64,000 nt of DNA from Alphaproteobacteria bacterium (GCA_016124675.1 WGNG01000011.1:62001-126000); one strand, 5' to 3'; shown: positions 17,999 to 27,090, counted from the stretch's first letter. The notes: a model not told the origin generated them from the sequence alone. Made by a program: numbers and translations.

Positions 17999-18121
17999 CT
18001 TGTTTTCCCGGAAACCGCGCAGCGGTTATCCGGGATCCAGCCCGACAGGATTGAACCGCCTCAAAGGCGGAGGGTTTGGGTGGATGTATCCCGGACCGGC
18101 TGCGCCGCCCGGGAAGACAGG
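17999..18121. repeat. Palindromic repeat unit A, about 123 bp
   Basis: Opens with CTTGTTTTCCCGGAA and closes with CCCGGGAAGACAGG, imperfect inverse complements of each other. It has internal short hairpins (CCGCGCAGCGG, CCGCCTCAAAGGCGG). Same plan as unit B, 40 bases further on: a TTCCCGGAA-type edge, ATCCGGGA, CCCGACA, a Gly-codon-like GCGGAG stretch, then CCGGGAA. Confidence 0.65.
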
Positions 18122-18160
18122 TGGGGTGTTTCATCCATACACCGCCCAAAACCCCCACAC

Positions 18161-18290
18161 CTGTCTTCCCGGAAGCCCCGGCCTTGAGCCGGGGCTATCC
18201 GGGACCCATCCCGACATGTTTGAGCCGCCCCGGCGGCGGAGAATTTCGGTGGCTGGATCCCGGATCGGCTTCGCCGTCCGGGAAAACAAG
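18161..18290. repeat. Palindromic repeat unit B, about 130 bp
   Basis: Starts CTGTCTTCCCGGAAGC and ends CCGGGAAAACAAG, the inverse of the start of unit A. Internal hairpins are CCCCGGCCTTGAGCCGGGG and CGGCTTCGCCG. It shares the order of blocks with unit A but differs in the hairpin sequences, as expected for stems that co-vary. Non-coding. Confidence 0.65.
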
Positions 18291-18452
18291 ATGGGTTGAA
18301 TTGCCGCCGCATCTCCTCCGCCCTCTTCCCCTAATTCACGCCACACCAAACCACCGCCCGGCCCTGCGGCCGGCGGGGATGGCGGGGTGCGCGCGGCGGG
18401 TCCTCAAGCGGACCGGCTGCGTGGCTGCAGCCCGCACAATACGCCCCCATCT

Positions 18453-18603
18453 CCCCGTCGCTCCTTGCCGAGCCATGTTCGCAAGCGTCGCAGCCTGTCA
18501 AGGACGGCCCTTCGGGCCGCCGCATGCGGCGGCCGGGCGACGCCCGGCCGTCCTTGACAGGCTGCGAACGCCTTGCGGGATCCTCCGGCATGGAGCGATG
18601 GGG
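18453..18603. repeat. 151 bp near-palindrome, dispersed element copy 1
   Basis: The left flank CCCCGTCGCTCCTTGCCG is the imperfect inverse of the right flank ending CATGGAGCGATGGGG. Perfect 13-base inner arms GCCTGTCAAGGAC (18493-18505) and GTCCTTGACAGGC (18550-18562) enclose a core of two hairpins (GGCCCTTCGGGCC and CCGGGCGACGCCCGG). A related copy lies at 59414-59565. Confidence 0.75.
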
Positions 18604-18637
18604 AGGATTGAGCCCCGGGTCGTCCCGGCTGGAGGCC

Positions 18638-18666
18638 GAAAATGGGTGTGTGTCCCCGGTTTTCGC
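18638..18666 (-). repeat. Right arm of the inverted repeat bounding the repeat block
   Basis: GGTGTGTGTCCCCGGTTT here is the exact inverse complement of the sequence at 17894-17920. Together the arms bracket 773 bases that hold units A and B and the 151 bp palindrome. Confidence 0.6.
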
Positions 18667-18886
18667 ACCGGCGCCCACCGTCCGAACAGGCCTGCGTCGG
18701 CGGCCAGGCCGCCTCGCCCGCTCTTTTGCGCCGGGCGCGTCACCCGGACGCTCGAGGCGCCGCCCCCGCCCCGCGCAACTGCCGGACGCCTCGCGACAGC
18801 GCCCCCGCCTGCGGGGCGAGTGAGGGCAGTATGCACGCGGGCGGAAGGGGCGGGGATAAGGGGGATGTGGGCGTGGGGCCCTCTGT

Positions 18887-18956
18887 CCCTCCCCCGAAGT
18901 GGGGAGGGTGGCTGAGCGAAGCGAAGCCGGGTGGGGGCTCCGCCGAAGGCGGCTAC
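18887..18956. repeat. REP-like hairpin sequence
   Basis: Stem CCCTCCCC / GGGGAGGG with a 6-base loop, followed by GGTGGCTGAGCGAAGCGAAG, then a second hairpin around CCGCCGAAGGCGG. This wording (GGGGAGGGTGGCTGAGCGAAGCG) is one I recall as an interspersed intergenic repeat in other alphaproteobacteria. It lies just downstream of the pbpC stop and could also help terminate transcription. Confidence 0.5.
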
Positions 18957-18980
18957 TAAAATCTTGCAACGGCCAGCGCC

Positions 18981-21110
18981 TCACCCCGCCGGCGTGCGCA
19001 CGCGCACCCGCACGCGCGCGGCCCGGCCCGCCGCGTCCACGGCGGCCAGCTCGTAAAATCCGGGTCCGTCCGGCGTCCAGACCGGCGATCCGCCGGCATC
19101 GCGCGGCACCGGCGCGCCGTCGGCGTACCAGGCAAGCCCCCGCTCGCCGCGCCCGGACAGCACGAAGCCCCGGCCTGGCTCGTCAGCCCAGATTTCCGAC
19201 CCGTCGGGCGGAAACAATATCTCGGGCGGCGCATCGGCGCGCGCAAACCGGTCCAGCGGCGAGGGCGCGGCCACGGACGGCGCATGCCGGGGGCGGGCGC
19301 GCGCGGCGAACCGCCGATCAATGCGCGCCACGGAATCAAACAGGTCAAACAGCGCCGGCAGGGCCGCGGCGCGCCCCGTCATGCCGGGCCGGGGCGCGCC
19401 GTCCGGGCGTCCGGTCCACACCACGATGGCGTAGCCGCCCGCCACCCCCGCCGCCCAGGCGTCGCGATAGCCATAGGAGGTGCCGGTCTTGTAGCCGATG
19501 GCCGGCGCCCCGCTGGCGAGCTGCGCCGGCATCCGCCCCGGCGGGGCCGGCGAGCCTTCGAGAATGGTCAGCACCTCGCGCGCGCTGGACGCCGAGACCA
19601 GGCGCACCGGCGCCGGCGCGGGCTCGTCGAGCGCCGCGTGCGTCCACACCAGCGGCCGGGCGAGGCCGTCATCGCCCAGCGCCGCATAGACAAGCGCCAG
19701 ATCACGCGCGCTGAGGCCCAGCCCGCCCAGGCCCACCGCCAGCCCCGCCTCGCCGCCATGGGCGCCGGGCACCAGCGGCGTGCCCCCCGCCTGCGCCAGC
19801 GAGGCGGTGAAGCGCGCCGCGCCCACACGGTCGAGAAGCCGCACGGCGGGCACGTTCAGCGAGTGCTGCAGCGCGTCAGCCACCGTCACCTCGCCGTGAA
19901 AGGTCCGGTCGAAATTCTCCGGCCGGTAGCTTGCAAACCGCGCCGGCAGATCGGCGATGCGCGTCGACGCCGCCGCCGCCCCGTCATCAAACGCCAGCGC
20001 GTAGATCAAGGGCTTCAGCGCCGATCCCGGCGAGCGGCGCCGGTCGGTCAGATCCATCCAGCCGCCCGCCCGGTCGCGCCCTGCCGAACCGACCGCTGCG
20101 CGCACGGCGCGCGTCTCGATCTCCACGATCAGGGCGGACGCCTGCACCTCGGGTCCCGCCGCCGCCACCAGCGCCGCCATCAGGCGTTCGGCCTCCCCCT
20201 GCAGGCGCGAATCCAGGGTCGAGCGCACCTCCGCCGCGCCGCCTGCGCCCGCCCGGATCGTTTCTGCCGCGTGCCAGGCGCGCGCCGGGAAGGCCTGGCG
20301 GCGCTCGGGCAAAGCCTCGTCAGCGGCGTCCAGCGCGCGCGCCTGGCTGATCAGGTCCAGCCGCACCATGCGCTGCAGCAGGCGGGCGCGCGCCGCCCGC
20401 GCCGCGTCGGGGCGCCGGTCCGGCCTGCGCGCCTCGGGCGCCTGGGGCAGCGCGATCAGCAGGGCGATCTGGTCCGGGGTCAGCTGGTCCGGCTCGCGGC
20501 CGAACCAGGCCCAGCTTGCCGCCCTTACCCCCTGCAGATTGCCGCCATAGGGCGCCAGGGTCAGGTAAAGCTCCAGGATCTCGTCCTTGCTGAGCCGGCG
20601 CTCCAGCTGCCAGGCGCGCAAGATCTCGGCGAGCTTGGCGCCGAGGGTCCGGTTGGGGCGCGGCTCCAGAAGCCGCGCCGTCTGCATGGTGATGGTCGAT
20701 CCGCCCGAGCGGATGCGCCCGGACGTGACGGCCTGGCCGGCTGCGCGCATCAGCGCCAGCATGTCCACGCCGTGATGGTCATGGAACCGGCGATCCTCCA
20801 CCGCCAGCAGCGCCTCGATGAAGGCCGGGTCGATCCGGTCAAGATCCGCCGCCAGGCGCCAGCGCCCCTCCTCCACCGGAAATGCGCGCAAGGCGCGTCC
20901 GTCCCGGTCGGCGACGACCAGCGAGACGGCGCGCCCGGCCTCGATCGGCGGCGGCAGGGCCAGATCGAGGGCCCGCAGGGTCAAAAACAGCGCCGCAAGA
21001 CCCGACAGGGCCGCCGCAAGACCCCACAGAACCGCGCCATGTCCCCTCAGACGCGCCGTACGTCTCCAAAGCGCCGCCGCATGACCCCGTATGTCGGGAT
21101 AGGGGCGCAT
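18981..21110 (-). CDS. pbpC: Penicillin-binding protein 1C
   Basis: 709 aa class A-type PBP anchored by an N-terminal membrane segment (about 28-46). The glycosyltransferase (GT51) domain has EDRRFHDHHGVD and GGSTITMQTARLL. The transpeptidase domain has SPGSALKPL (S-x-x-K), SLN in LQHSLNVPAVRL and KTGTS. The C-terminal BiPBP_C-type domain is at about 620-705. PBP1C makes glycan strands in the periplasm. The gene starts five bases after the alpha-2-macroglobulin gene ends, the same pairing as yfhM-pbpC in E. coli, so an operon is near certain. Confidence 0.95.
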   Translation of the reverse strand: MRPYPDIRGHAAALWRRTARLRGHGAVLWGLAAALSGLAALFLTLRALDLALPPPIEAGRAVSLVVADRDGRALRAFPVEEGRWRLAADLDRIDPAFIEALLAVEDRRFHDHHGVDMLALMRAAGQAVTSGRIRSGGSTITMQTARLLEPRPNRTLGAKLAEILRAWQLERRLSKDEILELYLTLAPYGGNLQGVRAASWAWFGREPDQLTPDQIALLIALPQAPEARRPDRRPDAARAARARLLQRMVRLDLISQARALDAADEALPERRQAFPARAWHAAETIRAGAGGAAEVRSTLDSRLQGEAERLMAALVAAAGPEVQASALIVEIETRAVRAAVGSAGRDRAGGWMDLTDRRRSPGSALKPLIYALAFDDGAAAASTRIADLPARFASYRPENFDRTFHGEVTVADALQHSLNVPAVRLLDRVGAARFTASLAQAGGTPLVPGAHGGEAGLAVGLGGLGLSARDLALVYAALGDDGLARPLVWTHAALDEPAPAPVRLVSASSAREVLTILEGSPAPPGRMPAQLASGAPAIGYKTGTSYGYRDAWAAGVAGGYAIVVWTGRPDGAPRPGMTGRAAALPALFDLFDSVARIDRRFAARARPRHAPSVAAPSPLDRFARADAPPEILFPPDGSEIWADEPGRGFVLSGRGERGLAWYADGAPVPRDAGGSPVWTPDGPGFYELAAVDAAGRAARVRVRVRTPAG

Positions 21111-21115
21111 CGCGA

Positions 21116-24100
21116 TCAGGGCCGGACGGTCAGGCGGCCCGACCCTGTCCGCGCCGTCACGTCAGGCCTGTACATGTCTTCAGCCACCGCGCCGGGCAGG
21201 GCGAACTCGCCCGCTGTCACCGCCCGCACCACATAGGCGAAGCGCTCTGTCCGCCCGCGGCGCGATTCGATCGCGGCGATGAACCGGTCATCGCGCGCCT
21301 CGGCGATCTGCGGATAGCTCAGCTCGCCCAGGAAGGCGTACGGACCGTTCGGCGCCCCGTCCTCCGGGTCCAGAACCCCTTCAATTTCAAAGCCTGCGGG
21401 CAGGAGATCGGCGATCACATAGCTCGCCATCGCCTGACGTTCCGGCGTCAGGGTGAGGCTGATAACCAGCCGGTCGCCCTGCACCACGGCGGACGGATCG
21501 ACCGCCTCGCCGCGCATGTCGAGCAGCGCCTTGTCCACGCGCAGCATCGATGCCGACGCGGGCGGCGCCTCGGCCGGCGCGCCCCGCGCCAGGGCTGTCA
21601 CAAAGACAGGCTGGCTGCCGGTATTGGTGAAGGCGCCCGCTTGCGCCAGCGATCCGGCCTCAAACCGCACCGCCGCCGGGTCCGCCGCCACGCCGTCATA
21701 AGCGATTGTAACTGTTTCGCTTTCTCCCGTCAGCGCTTGAGCTGCGAGGATCAGGAACACCTTCTCCTGCGTGGTCAGGCCCGCCGGTTCGGGCAGGTTG
21801 ATCGCCAGATCCGCCGCCAGCCGCTCGACGATCTCCAGCTCACCCGCTTCCGCCGCAAGCGCCAGCACCGCTGCGGTATCGCGGCGCACCGTCTGGTACC
21901 AGTCGCCCTCATTGCGATAGCCCAGCGCCTCGACCGCCGCCGCGAACGCGCTGGCCGCGCGCGCCCGGTCGCCGATCGCGGCCAGGCCTGCGCCGATATG
22001 GGCGCGCGCCAGCGGGCTCTCGATCTGGCGGATGCGCTCGTCGTGCATGTACCGCAAGCGCGGCCGGTCAGCCTGACCGTTGCGCGCCAGCACATACAGG
22101 GCATACGCCCCGCTGCGGTCCTCCAGGCGCTGCGCCGTATCCCGCGTCCAGCGCGCTTCGGGCACGGACGTGTTGTAGCCATAGGCGCGCCACAGCTCGC
22201 CCCGGGCGACCGGCTGCAGCTGGCTCAGCGCCCGCTCCAGCGCCGCACGCGGGACCGGATAGCCTTCCTCCGCCGCACGGCTCAGGAAATCAGTGGCATA
22301 GGCGCCAAGCCAGGGCGAAGCCTGACCATCACCCACCCGCCACAATCCGAACGAACCGTCGCCGCTCTGGCGCGACAGGATCTGCTCGATGGTCCGGCGG
22401 ACCTCCGGCGCGGCCCCGCCGCGCGCCTCGTCGCCGGTCAGGTCGGCGAGCCTTTCCGCATACAGTAGCGGCAGGGCCCGGCTCACACTCTGCTCGGTGC
22501 AGGCGTAAGGGTAGGCGGCGAGATCGCGATAAAGCGCCCCCATATCAATCGGGAAGGGCGAGGCGGTGACGAGCAGGGAGCCCGTCCCGTCCACATATCC
22601 GGCGAGGGCATCGTCCGGCGGGGTCCAGCTTTCGCCCGGGCGCAGCGTGCGCCGCTCGATACGCGATTGCGCCAGCCAGGCCGAGCGGACCTCGATCGGG
22701 TAGCTGCGCGATGTCTGGTAATCCCCGGGTCCGGTGACGGCCAGCATCAGCGCCCCTGTCCCCGCCCCATCCGCCCTCAGGCGCACGCGCCGGTCTTCGC
22801 GTTGTCCGGGCCGGAGCGTCATTTGCACGGCGTCCGACGGCGCGGCGAGCGGACCCTCGGCGCTGACCCGCGCCGCAAAGGCGCCCGCGGGCAGATCGAT
22901 GTTATCCACCGTCACCGTCGCCTCAGCCACATCCCCCGGCGCCATGAAGCGCGGCAGGATCAGTTCGGCCGGCGCGTCCTCACGCACCGTCACAGCCTGC
23001 GACGCCGAGCCAAGGCCGGTGTCCGACCACGCCACCGCCATCAGGCGCAGTTCGCCATTGAATTCAGGCACATCGAGCTCGATCGAACCGCGCCCCGCCC
23101 GGTCCAGCTGAACCGGTCCGGAAAACAGCGCCACCGTGCGCGTGGGCACCACGGACAGGCCCGCCGCCCCGATCTGGTCGCCGCCCGACCGCACCGGCGC
23201 AGCCGCGCCCTGATTGGGGTCCAGCACGCGGCCATAATCGTCCAGCAAATCGACGCCCAGCTCCGTCTGGCCGAAGAAGAAGGCTTCCGGATCCGGCGAG
23301 CGGAAATTGGTCAGCAGCAATATGCCCTCATCCACCGCCGCCAGCGTCACCCATGCGCGCTCGCCGCGCGGGCCGCCCCCGGCGCGGACATTCACCACAA
23401 GCGGCTGGTCAGGCATGGCGCGTTCGGGCGCATCCAGCGTCAGGTCGAATGTGCGCTCATCCACGTTTACCGGCACCCAGGCCACGCCGACGGCGCGGCG
23501 CGGGCGCGGCTGGTTCACGGCGTCGCGCGGGGTATAGACACTGACCATCACATACGCGCCAGCGCCCCAGCCTGCCGTCACCGGCAGGGTGATTTCCGCC
23601 CCCGCCTCGCTCACTTCAATCTGACGTGACATGAGAATACGGTCATTGGCGACAACGACTTCGGCAAAGCCTGCATAAGGCGCTCGCACGGTGATGACCG
23701 CCTGCGAGCCGGCCTCCGGCGCCAATTCGGGACCGGCCACGCGCACGGCGTCAGGCGCTTCCTCGCCTTCCTGGGCGCGGCCGCCATAGCCCACCCAGAA
23801 CCCGTTGGAGGCGATGTCACGATCCCCGTCGGAGACGATCAGCGCATAATCACCCCAGGCCAGCGAGCCCGTGGCGATGGACGCCGGGCCGGCGCCATCA
23901 AGGCGGGTCTGTCCCGTCTCGATCGGCACCACTCGTTCAGACCGCCTCCAGCGCCATTCCCCGCCATCGGTGCGGTACCAGTCATAATCAAAATCCCGGC
24001 GCACCAGGCGCCATTGCAGCGACGCCTGAACCGGCGCGCCGTCGGCGTCCACGGCGATCAGGGAGAAGCGCGCCGGCGCATTACGCTCCACTGCGCCGTC

Positions 24101-25984
24101 AAACTCCGGCCGCAACCCGGCATAGCGCGCCTGGGGCCGGTAGGCGATGCGCACATCGTCCGCCACCGCGCGCCCGCCCGGCTCCTGCACCCGGATTACC
24201 GCGCGCAGGCGCAGCGGCAGGGAGGACTCCTCCCCCAGCCCGTTGGCAGACACCGGCACAGCCGCCTCGCCCCTGCCGTCGGCAGCGGTGCGCGGCAAAT
24301 CCTCGAGGCTTTCGGAGAATTGCTCGTCATGCAGGCCGAACCGATAGCCGGCCCAGTCCGGAAAAGGATTGGGATCAGGCTCGATCCGCGCTGATCCTTC
24401 AATCGGCAGACCGGCGCCCGGCGCGCCATAGAGGAAGCGCACGCGCGCCTCGACCATGCGGGTTTCGCCCGCCCGCAACGGGGTGTCGGCGTCGGCGCTC
24501 AGGCTGAGCTCCACCCGTTGCGGCACGAAATCCTCGACCGCAAAGCGCGTCGATCCCGTTTCGCCTGCACCATCCAGCTCCAGCGCCAGCCGCCACTGCC
24601 CGCGCGCCGCGCTGCGCGGCAGTTCGAACCCGTGCGACAGCCCGCCCGCATTCGGCGCACCATCAAACCGGTGGCGTGCAAGCTCAAGCCCGTTGGGCTG
24701 ATAGACGATGAGCGAACCGGCCCGCTGCGTGAGCGCGTCCCCGCTCAGATCGCGAAGCAGCACGCTGGCCTCTACGGTCTCGCCCGGCCGGTAGACGCCC
24801 CGGTCAAGATAGACAAAAGCGTCGCCATGGTCCGGGCGCTCACGTCCGGCGACGGGCTGGCCGGACAAATCGACCGGGTTGCGCGCCAGGTCCAGGATCG
24901 CAAAATCGCCATCCGGGCCATAGGCCGCCAGAAGCCGCGGCGTGTTTCCATCCTGGCCATTCATCAGGGCGGCGCTGAAGCGCGCCTTGCCGTCGGCGCC
25001 CGTCACCTGACTGGCCAGCACCTCGTTGGAGCGCGCGATCAGACGCACATCAGCGGCTTGAGCCGGGCGGGCGGTCTGGAGCGAGCGCACCGTCACCTCC
25101 ATCCCCTCGCCGCTGCGCCAGGCGGTGAAGGCAAGATCGGTCACCATGATCCAGCGGCGCGCGCGCGCGTGGTCATAGCTGCTTGTTTCGCGCGCCACCG
25201 CCTCCGCGTCGTCGACCTCGATATAATAGGCGCCCGCCTGTAGCTGGCCGATCGCCTCGGCGATCGGAAATACCGTGGTTACAGAGGCGTTTGCATCGCC
25301 TGGCGTATCCATCTCCCCGCGCCAGATCTCGACGCCGGCCTCGCCCGGGGTCTCTTCGTCATAGGACCAGTTCCATTCCCCGCTGGAGGCGTTGAAGCCG
25401 GAGGTGATCTGACGGAAGGCGAGCGCCCGGTCGGTGACGCGCGTGACGATGATGCGCACGCGCGGCACGTTGACGGTCTGGATCGCCAGCCCGTCCGCAT
25501 CAATGCGCGGCAGGACGACGCCCGACCCTGCAAACCCGACAAAGGCGGGCCGGTCGTCGAATGTGAGAACGGTCTGCTCGTCGGCGGCGAGGCTTGCGCC
25601 GTCCGCAGACGGCAGGCCCTGGCGCAGGGTCACGGTGCGGGTCTGCCCGAACTGCAGCCCGCCAAGGCAAAGCCGCTGGCCGTTCACGGCGAGGGAGACC
25701 GGCTCGTCTATTTCGATATAGGCCGAGTAATCCACCTGAGGGTCCAGCGGCGCGGAGAAAGTCAGGCACAGCTCGGGCGCGGGCGAGTCGGTGTTGATGG
25801 CGTAGCGCAGATATTCGAACTGACCAGGCGCTGCCTCGGCGGCGCGCGGAGCATCCGCGGCGCGTGGAGCGAGCTGCGGCCCCTGCGCTGCAGGGGCGTC
25901 CGGGCCGTCAGCAGGTTCGCAGGCGGCCAACGCCGCCCCCAGAATGAGCAGGCTTGCAAAGCGTAGCCAAGTGCGCGCGATCAT
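21116..25984 (-). CDS. Bacterial alpha-2-macroglobulin lipoprotein (YfhM/ECAM-like)
   Basis: 1622 aa, a full-length bacterial A2M. Signal peptide with LAAC lipobox at about residue 21. MG and bait regions fill the first 1,100 residues. The intact thioester motif CTEQ lies in YPYACTEQSVSRALPLLYAE, then an all-alpha TED domain and a C-terminal receptor-like domain. The family traps attacking proteases in the periplasm by covalent bonding through the thioester. Some bacterial A2Ms lack the Cys-Gln pair; this one retains it. Cotranscribed with pbpC, whose product repairs peptidoglycan, the classic combined defence of the cell wall. Confidence 0.94.
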   Translation of the reverse strand: MIARTWLRFASLLILGAALAACEPADGPDAPAAQGPQLAPRAADAPRAAEAAPGQFEYLRYAINTDSPAPELCLTFSAPLDPQVDYSAYIEIDEPVSLAVNGQRLCLGGLQFGQTRTVTLRQGLPSADGASLAADEQTVLTFDDRPAFVGFAGSGVVLPRIDADGLAIQTVNVPRVRIIVTRVTDRALAFRQITSGFNASSGEWNWSYDEETPGEAGVEIWRGEMDTPGDANASVTTVFPIAEAIGQLQAGAYYIEVDDAEAVARETSSYDHARARRWIMVTDLAFTAWRSGEGMEVTVRSLQTARPAQAADVRLIARSNEVLASQVTGADGKARFSAALMNGQDGNTPRLLAAYGPDGDFAILDLARNPVDLSGQPVAGRERPDHGDAFVYLDRGVYRPGETVEASVLLRDLSGDALTQRAGSLIVYQPNGLELARHRFDGAPNAGGLSHGFELPRSAARGQWRLALELDGAGETGSTRFAVEDFVPQRVELSLSADADTPLRAGETRMVEARVRFLYGAPGAGLPIEGSARIEPDPNPFPDWAGYRFGLHDEQFSESLEDLPRTAADGRGEAAVPVSANGLGEESSLPLRLRAVIRVQEPGGRAVADDVRIAYRPQARYAGLRPEFDGAVERNAPARFSLIAVDADGAPVQASLQWRLVRRDFDYDWYRTDGGEWRWRRSERVVPIETGQTRLDGAGPASIATGSLAWGDYALIVSDGDRDIASNGFWVGYGGRAQEGEEAPDAVRVAGPELAPEAGSQAVITVRAPYAGFAEVVVANDRILMSRQIEVSEAGAEITLPVTAGWGAGAYVMVSVYTPRDAVNQPRPRRAVGVAWVPVNVDERTFDLTLDAPERAMPDQPLVVNVRAGGGPRGERAWVTLAAVDEGILLLTNFRSPDPEAFFFGQTELGVDLLDDYGRVLDPNQGAAAPVRSGGDQIGAAGLSVVPTRTVALFSGPVQLDRAGRGSIELDVPEFNGELRLMAVAWSDTGLGSASQAVTVREDAPAELILPRFMAPGDVAEATVTVDNIDLPAGAFAARVSAEGPLAAPSDAVQMTLRPGQREDRRVRLRADGAGTGALMLAVTGPGDYQTSRSYPIEVRSAWLAQSRIERRTLRPGESWTPPDDALAGYVDGTGSLLVTASPFPIDMGALYRDLAAYPYACTEQSVSRALPLLYAERLADLTGDEARGGAAPEVRRTIEQILSRQSGDGSFGLWRVGDGQASPWLGAYATDFLSRAAEEGYPVPRAALERALSQLQPVARGELWRAYGYNTSVPEARWTRDTAQRLEDRSGAYALYVLARNGQADRPRLRYMHDERIRQIESPLARAHIGAGLAAIGDRARAASAFAAAVEALGYRNEGDWYQTVRRDTAAVLALAAEAGELEIVERLAADLAINLPEPAGLTTQEKVFLILAAQALTGESETVTIAYDGVAADPAAVRFEAGSLAQAGAFTNTGSQPVFVTALARGAPAEAPPASASMLRVDKALLDMRGEAVDPSAVVQGDRLVISLTLTPERQAMASYVIADLLPAGFEIEGVLDPEDGAPNGPYAFLGELSYPQIAEARDDRFIAAIESRRGRTERFAYVVRAVTAGEFALPGAVAEDMYRPDVTARTGSGRLTVRP

Positions 25985-26055
25985 TCCGGCGTCCCCTCGA
26001 TGCCCAGTCCCTTAACCAATTCTCGCAGGTTTGGCGCGGGAGTCGAGAGCCTGCC

Positions 26056-27090
26056 CTACCGCTCGCGCCCGGCGCCGGCGAGAAAAGCCAGGGCGGCGTC
26101 CGCATCCTGGGACGCCAGCGTCGCGGTCAGCCAGGCCGCAGCGGCGCCTGGACCCTGACGCAGCCGTTTGAGCAATGACTGCGCCGGAGCCCGCGCCGCT
26201 GAGCCTGGATCGGGCGGGGGGGCGATGGGGCGCCCATCCGTCCAGTCATGCGCGGCCCCTTGCGCCCAGCGGGTAAGGCGCAAGGCCTCCATCCCGACCG
26301 TGAAGCGCAAACCGCCCGCACGCGCCGGCGCGGCGATCACGGCGCCTGCCGCCCCCGTCCGCCGGCCCGCGGTGACGAGCGGCAGGACCGTTCGGCGCAC
26401 CGCCAGCCCGTCAGCCTGCGCGCCGGACGGCAGCGTCTGCACCAGGCGTTCGTGCAGCCGCTCGCCAGCCTCGCCCGGCGGCGCAAATCGCACGGCTTCG
26501 GCGAGCCAGCGTCCGTCCGGCAGGACATGGCGCTGCATGAAGGTCAGCCCCCCATGTTCCACCTGCGGCGCGGACAAGGCAAATCCCGGCGCCAATCCCT
26601 CCGCGCGCCCCTGGCAAGACAACACGATCTGGGCGTAAGTCCCTGCCGGTACAGCATGATCGGGCGCCGGACGGCAGTCGATGATCTGACCGGCCCGCAA
26701 GCGCCCCAGCCCGCTATCCACCTCGGCGCCGCCCGCCACGGGGCGCACGCCGTCAATGCGCACGCCGGTGTCCAACCTTGCGCGCACTGAAACTGCCAGC
26801 GCCTCCAGCGCGGCGGCCTGCACATCCTGCGCCGGGACCGTCCAGAGGGCGCTGGCGGTCAGGCGCGCATCGCGGCCGGCGAGGCTCACATCGCGGGTTT
26901 CACCCGTGGCGAACCGCGCCAGCGCGTGGCCTGGGGCGGCGGGGAACACCCACAGGCGCGTATCGGTCTTCAGTGCGCGCGGCTCCAGCACGATAACCGA
27001 CAGATTGAGGCCCGGCCCGGTCAGCGCCCGCGCCAGAGCGAGACCCGCCATGCCGGCGCCCAGAATGACCACGTCAACGTCTGTTTTCAT
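26056..27090 (-). CDS. FAD-dependent lycopene-cyclase-like protein
   Basis: 344 aa. N-terminal Rossmann FAD site VVILGAGMAGLALARAL directly after the start. Lycopene-cyclase family features: TRLWVFP (in place of the family's W-x-F block), IIDCRPAPDHAVP and GGLTFMQRHVLPDGRWLAEAVRFAPPGE. A carotenoid-cyclase role is possible, but no crtE, crtB or crtI is nearby, so the substrate is open; other members of this flavoprotein group act on different lipids. ATG 27090 gives the Rossmann motif at the correct place although its ribosome site is weak. Confidence 0.65.
   Translation of the reverse strand: MKTDVDVVILGAGMAGLALARALTGPGLNLSVIVLEPRALKTDTRLWVFPAAPGHALARFATGETRDVSLAGRDARLTASALWTVPAQDVQAAALEALAVSVRARLDTGVRIDGVRPVAGGAEVDSGLGRLRAGQIIDCRPAPDHAVPAGTYAQIVLSCQGRAEGLAPGFALSAPQVEHGGLTFMQRHVLPDGRWLAEAVRFAPPGEAGERLHERLVQTLPSGAQADGLAVRRTVLPLVTAGRRTGAAGAVIAAPARAGGLRFTVGMEALRLTRWAQGAAHDWTDGRPIAPPPDPGSAARAPAQSLLKRLRQGPGAAAAWLTATLASQDADAALAFLAGAGRER

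Larger units (their letters stand above)
17771..18980. other. 1.2 kb gene-free region rich in palindromic repeats
   Basis: No credible gene. Open frames here are Pro/Arg-rich, have no ribosome sites and read through the repeats. The region contains an inverted-repeat pair, two related palindromic units, a 151 bp near-palindrome and a REP-like hairpin, each listed separately. It separates the S9 peptidase from pbpC, both on the minus strand, so the S9 promoter should lie at its left edge. Confidence 0.8.

Noticed and set aside
18076-18915. 279-codon open frame on the plus strand across the repeat region
   Set aside because: It reads through palindromic repeats, is rich in Pro, Arg and Gly, has no ribosome site and matches no family; it is a by-product of high GC content.
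26011-26018. TTAACC half-site for CtrA before the A2M gene
   Set aside because: Only one half-site; the second TTAA at the required seven-base spacing is missing.
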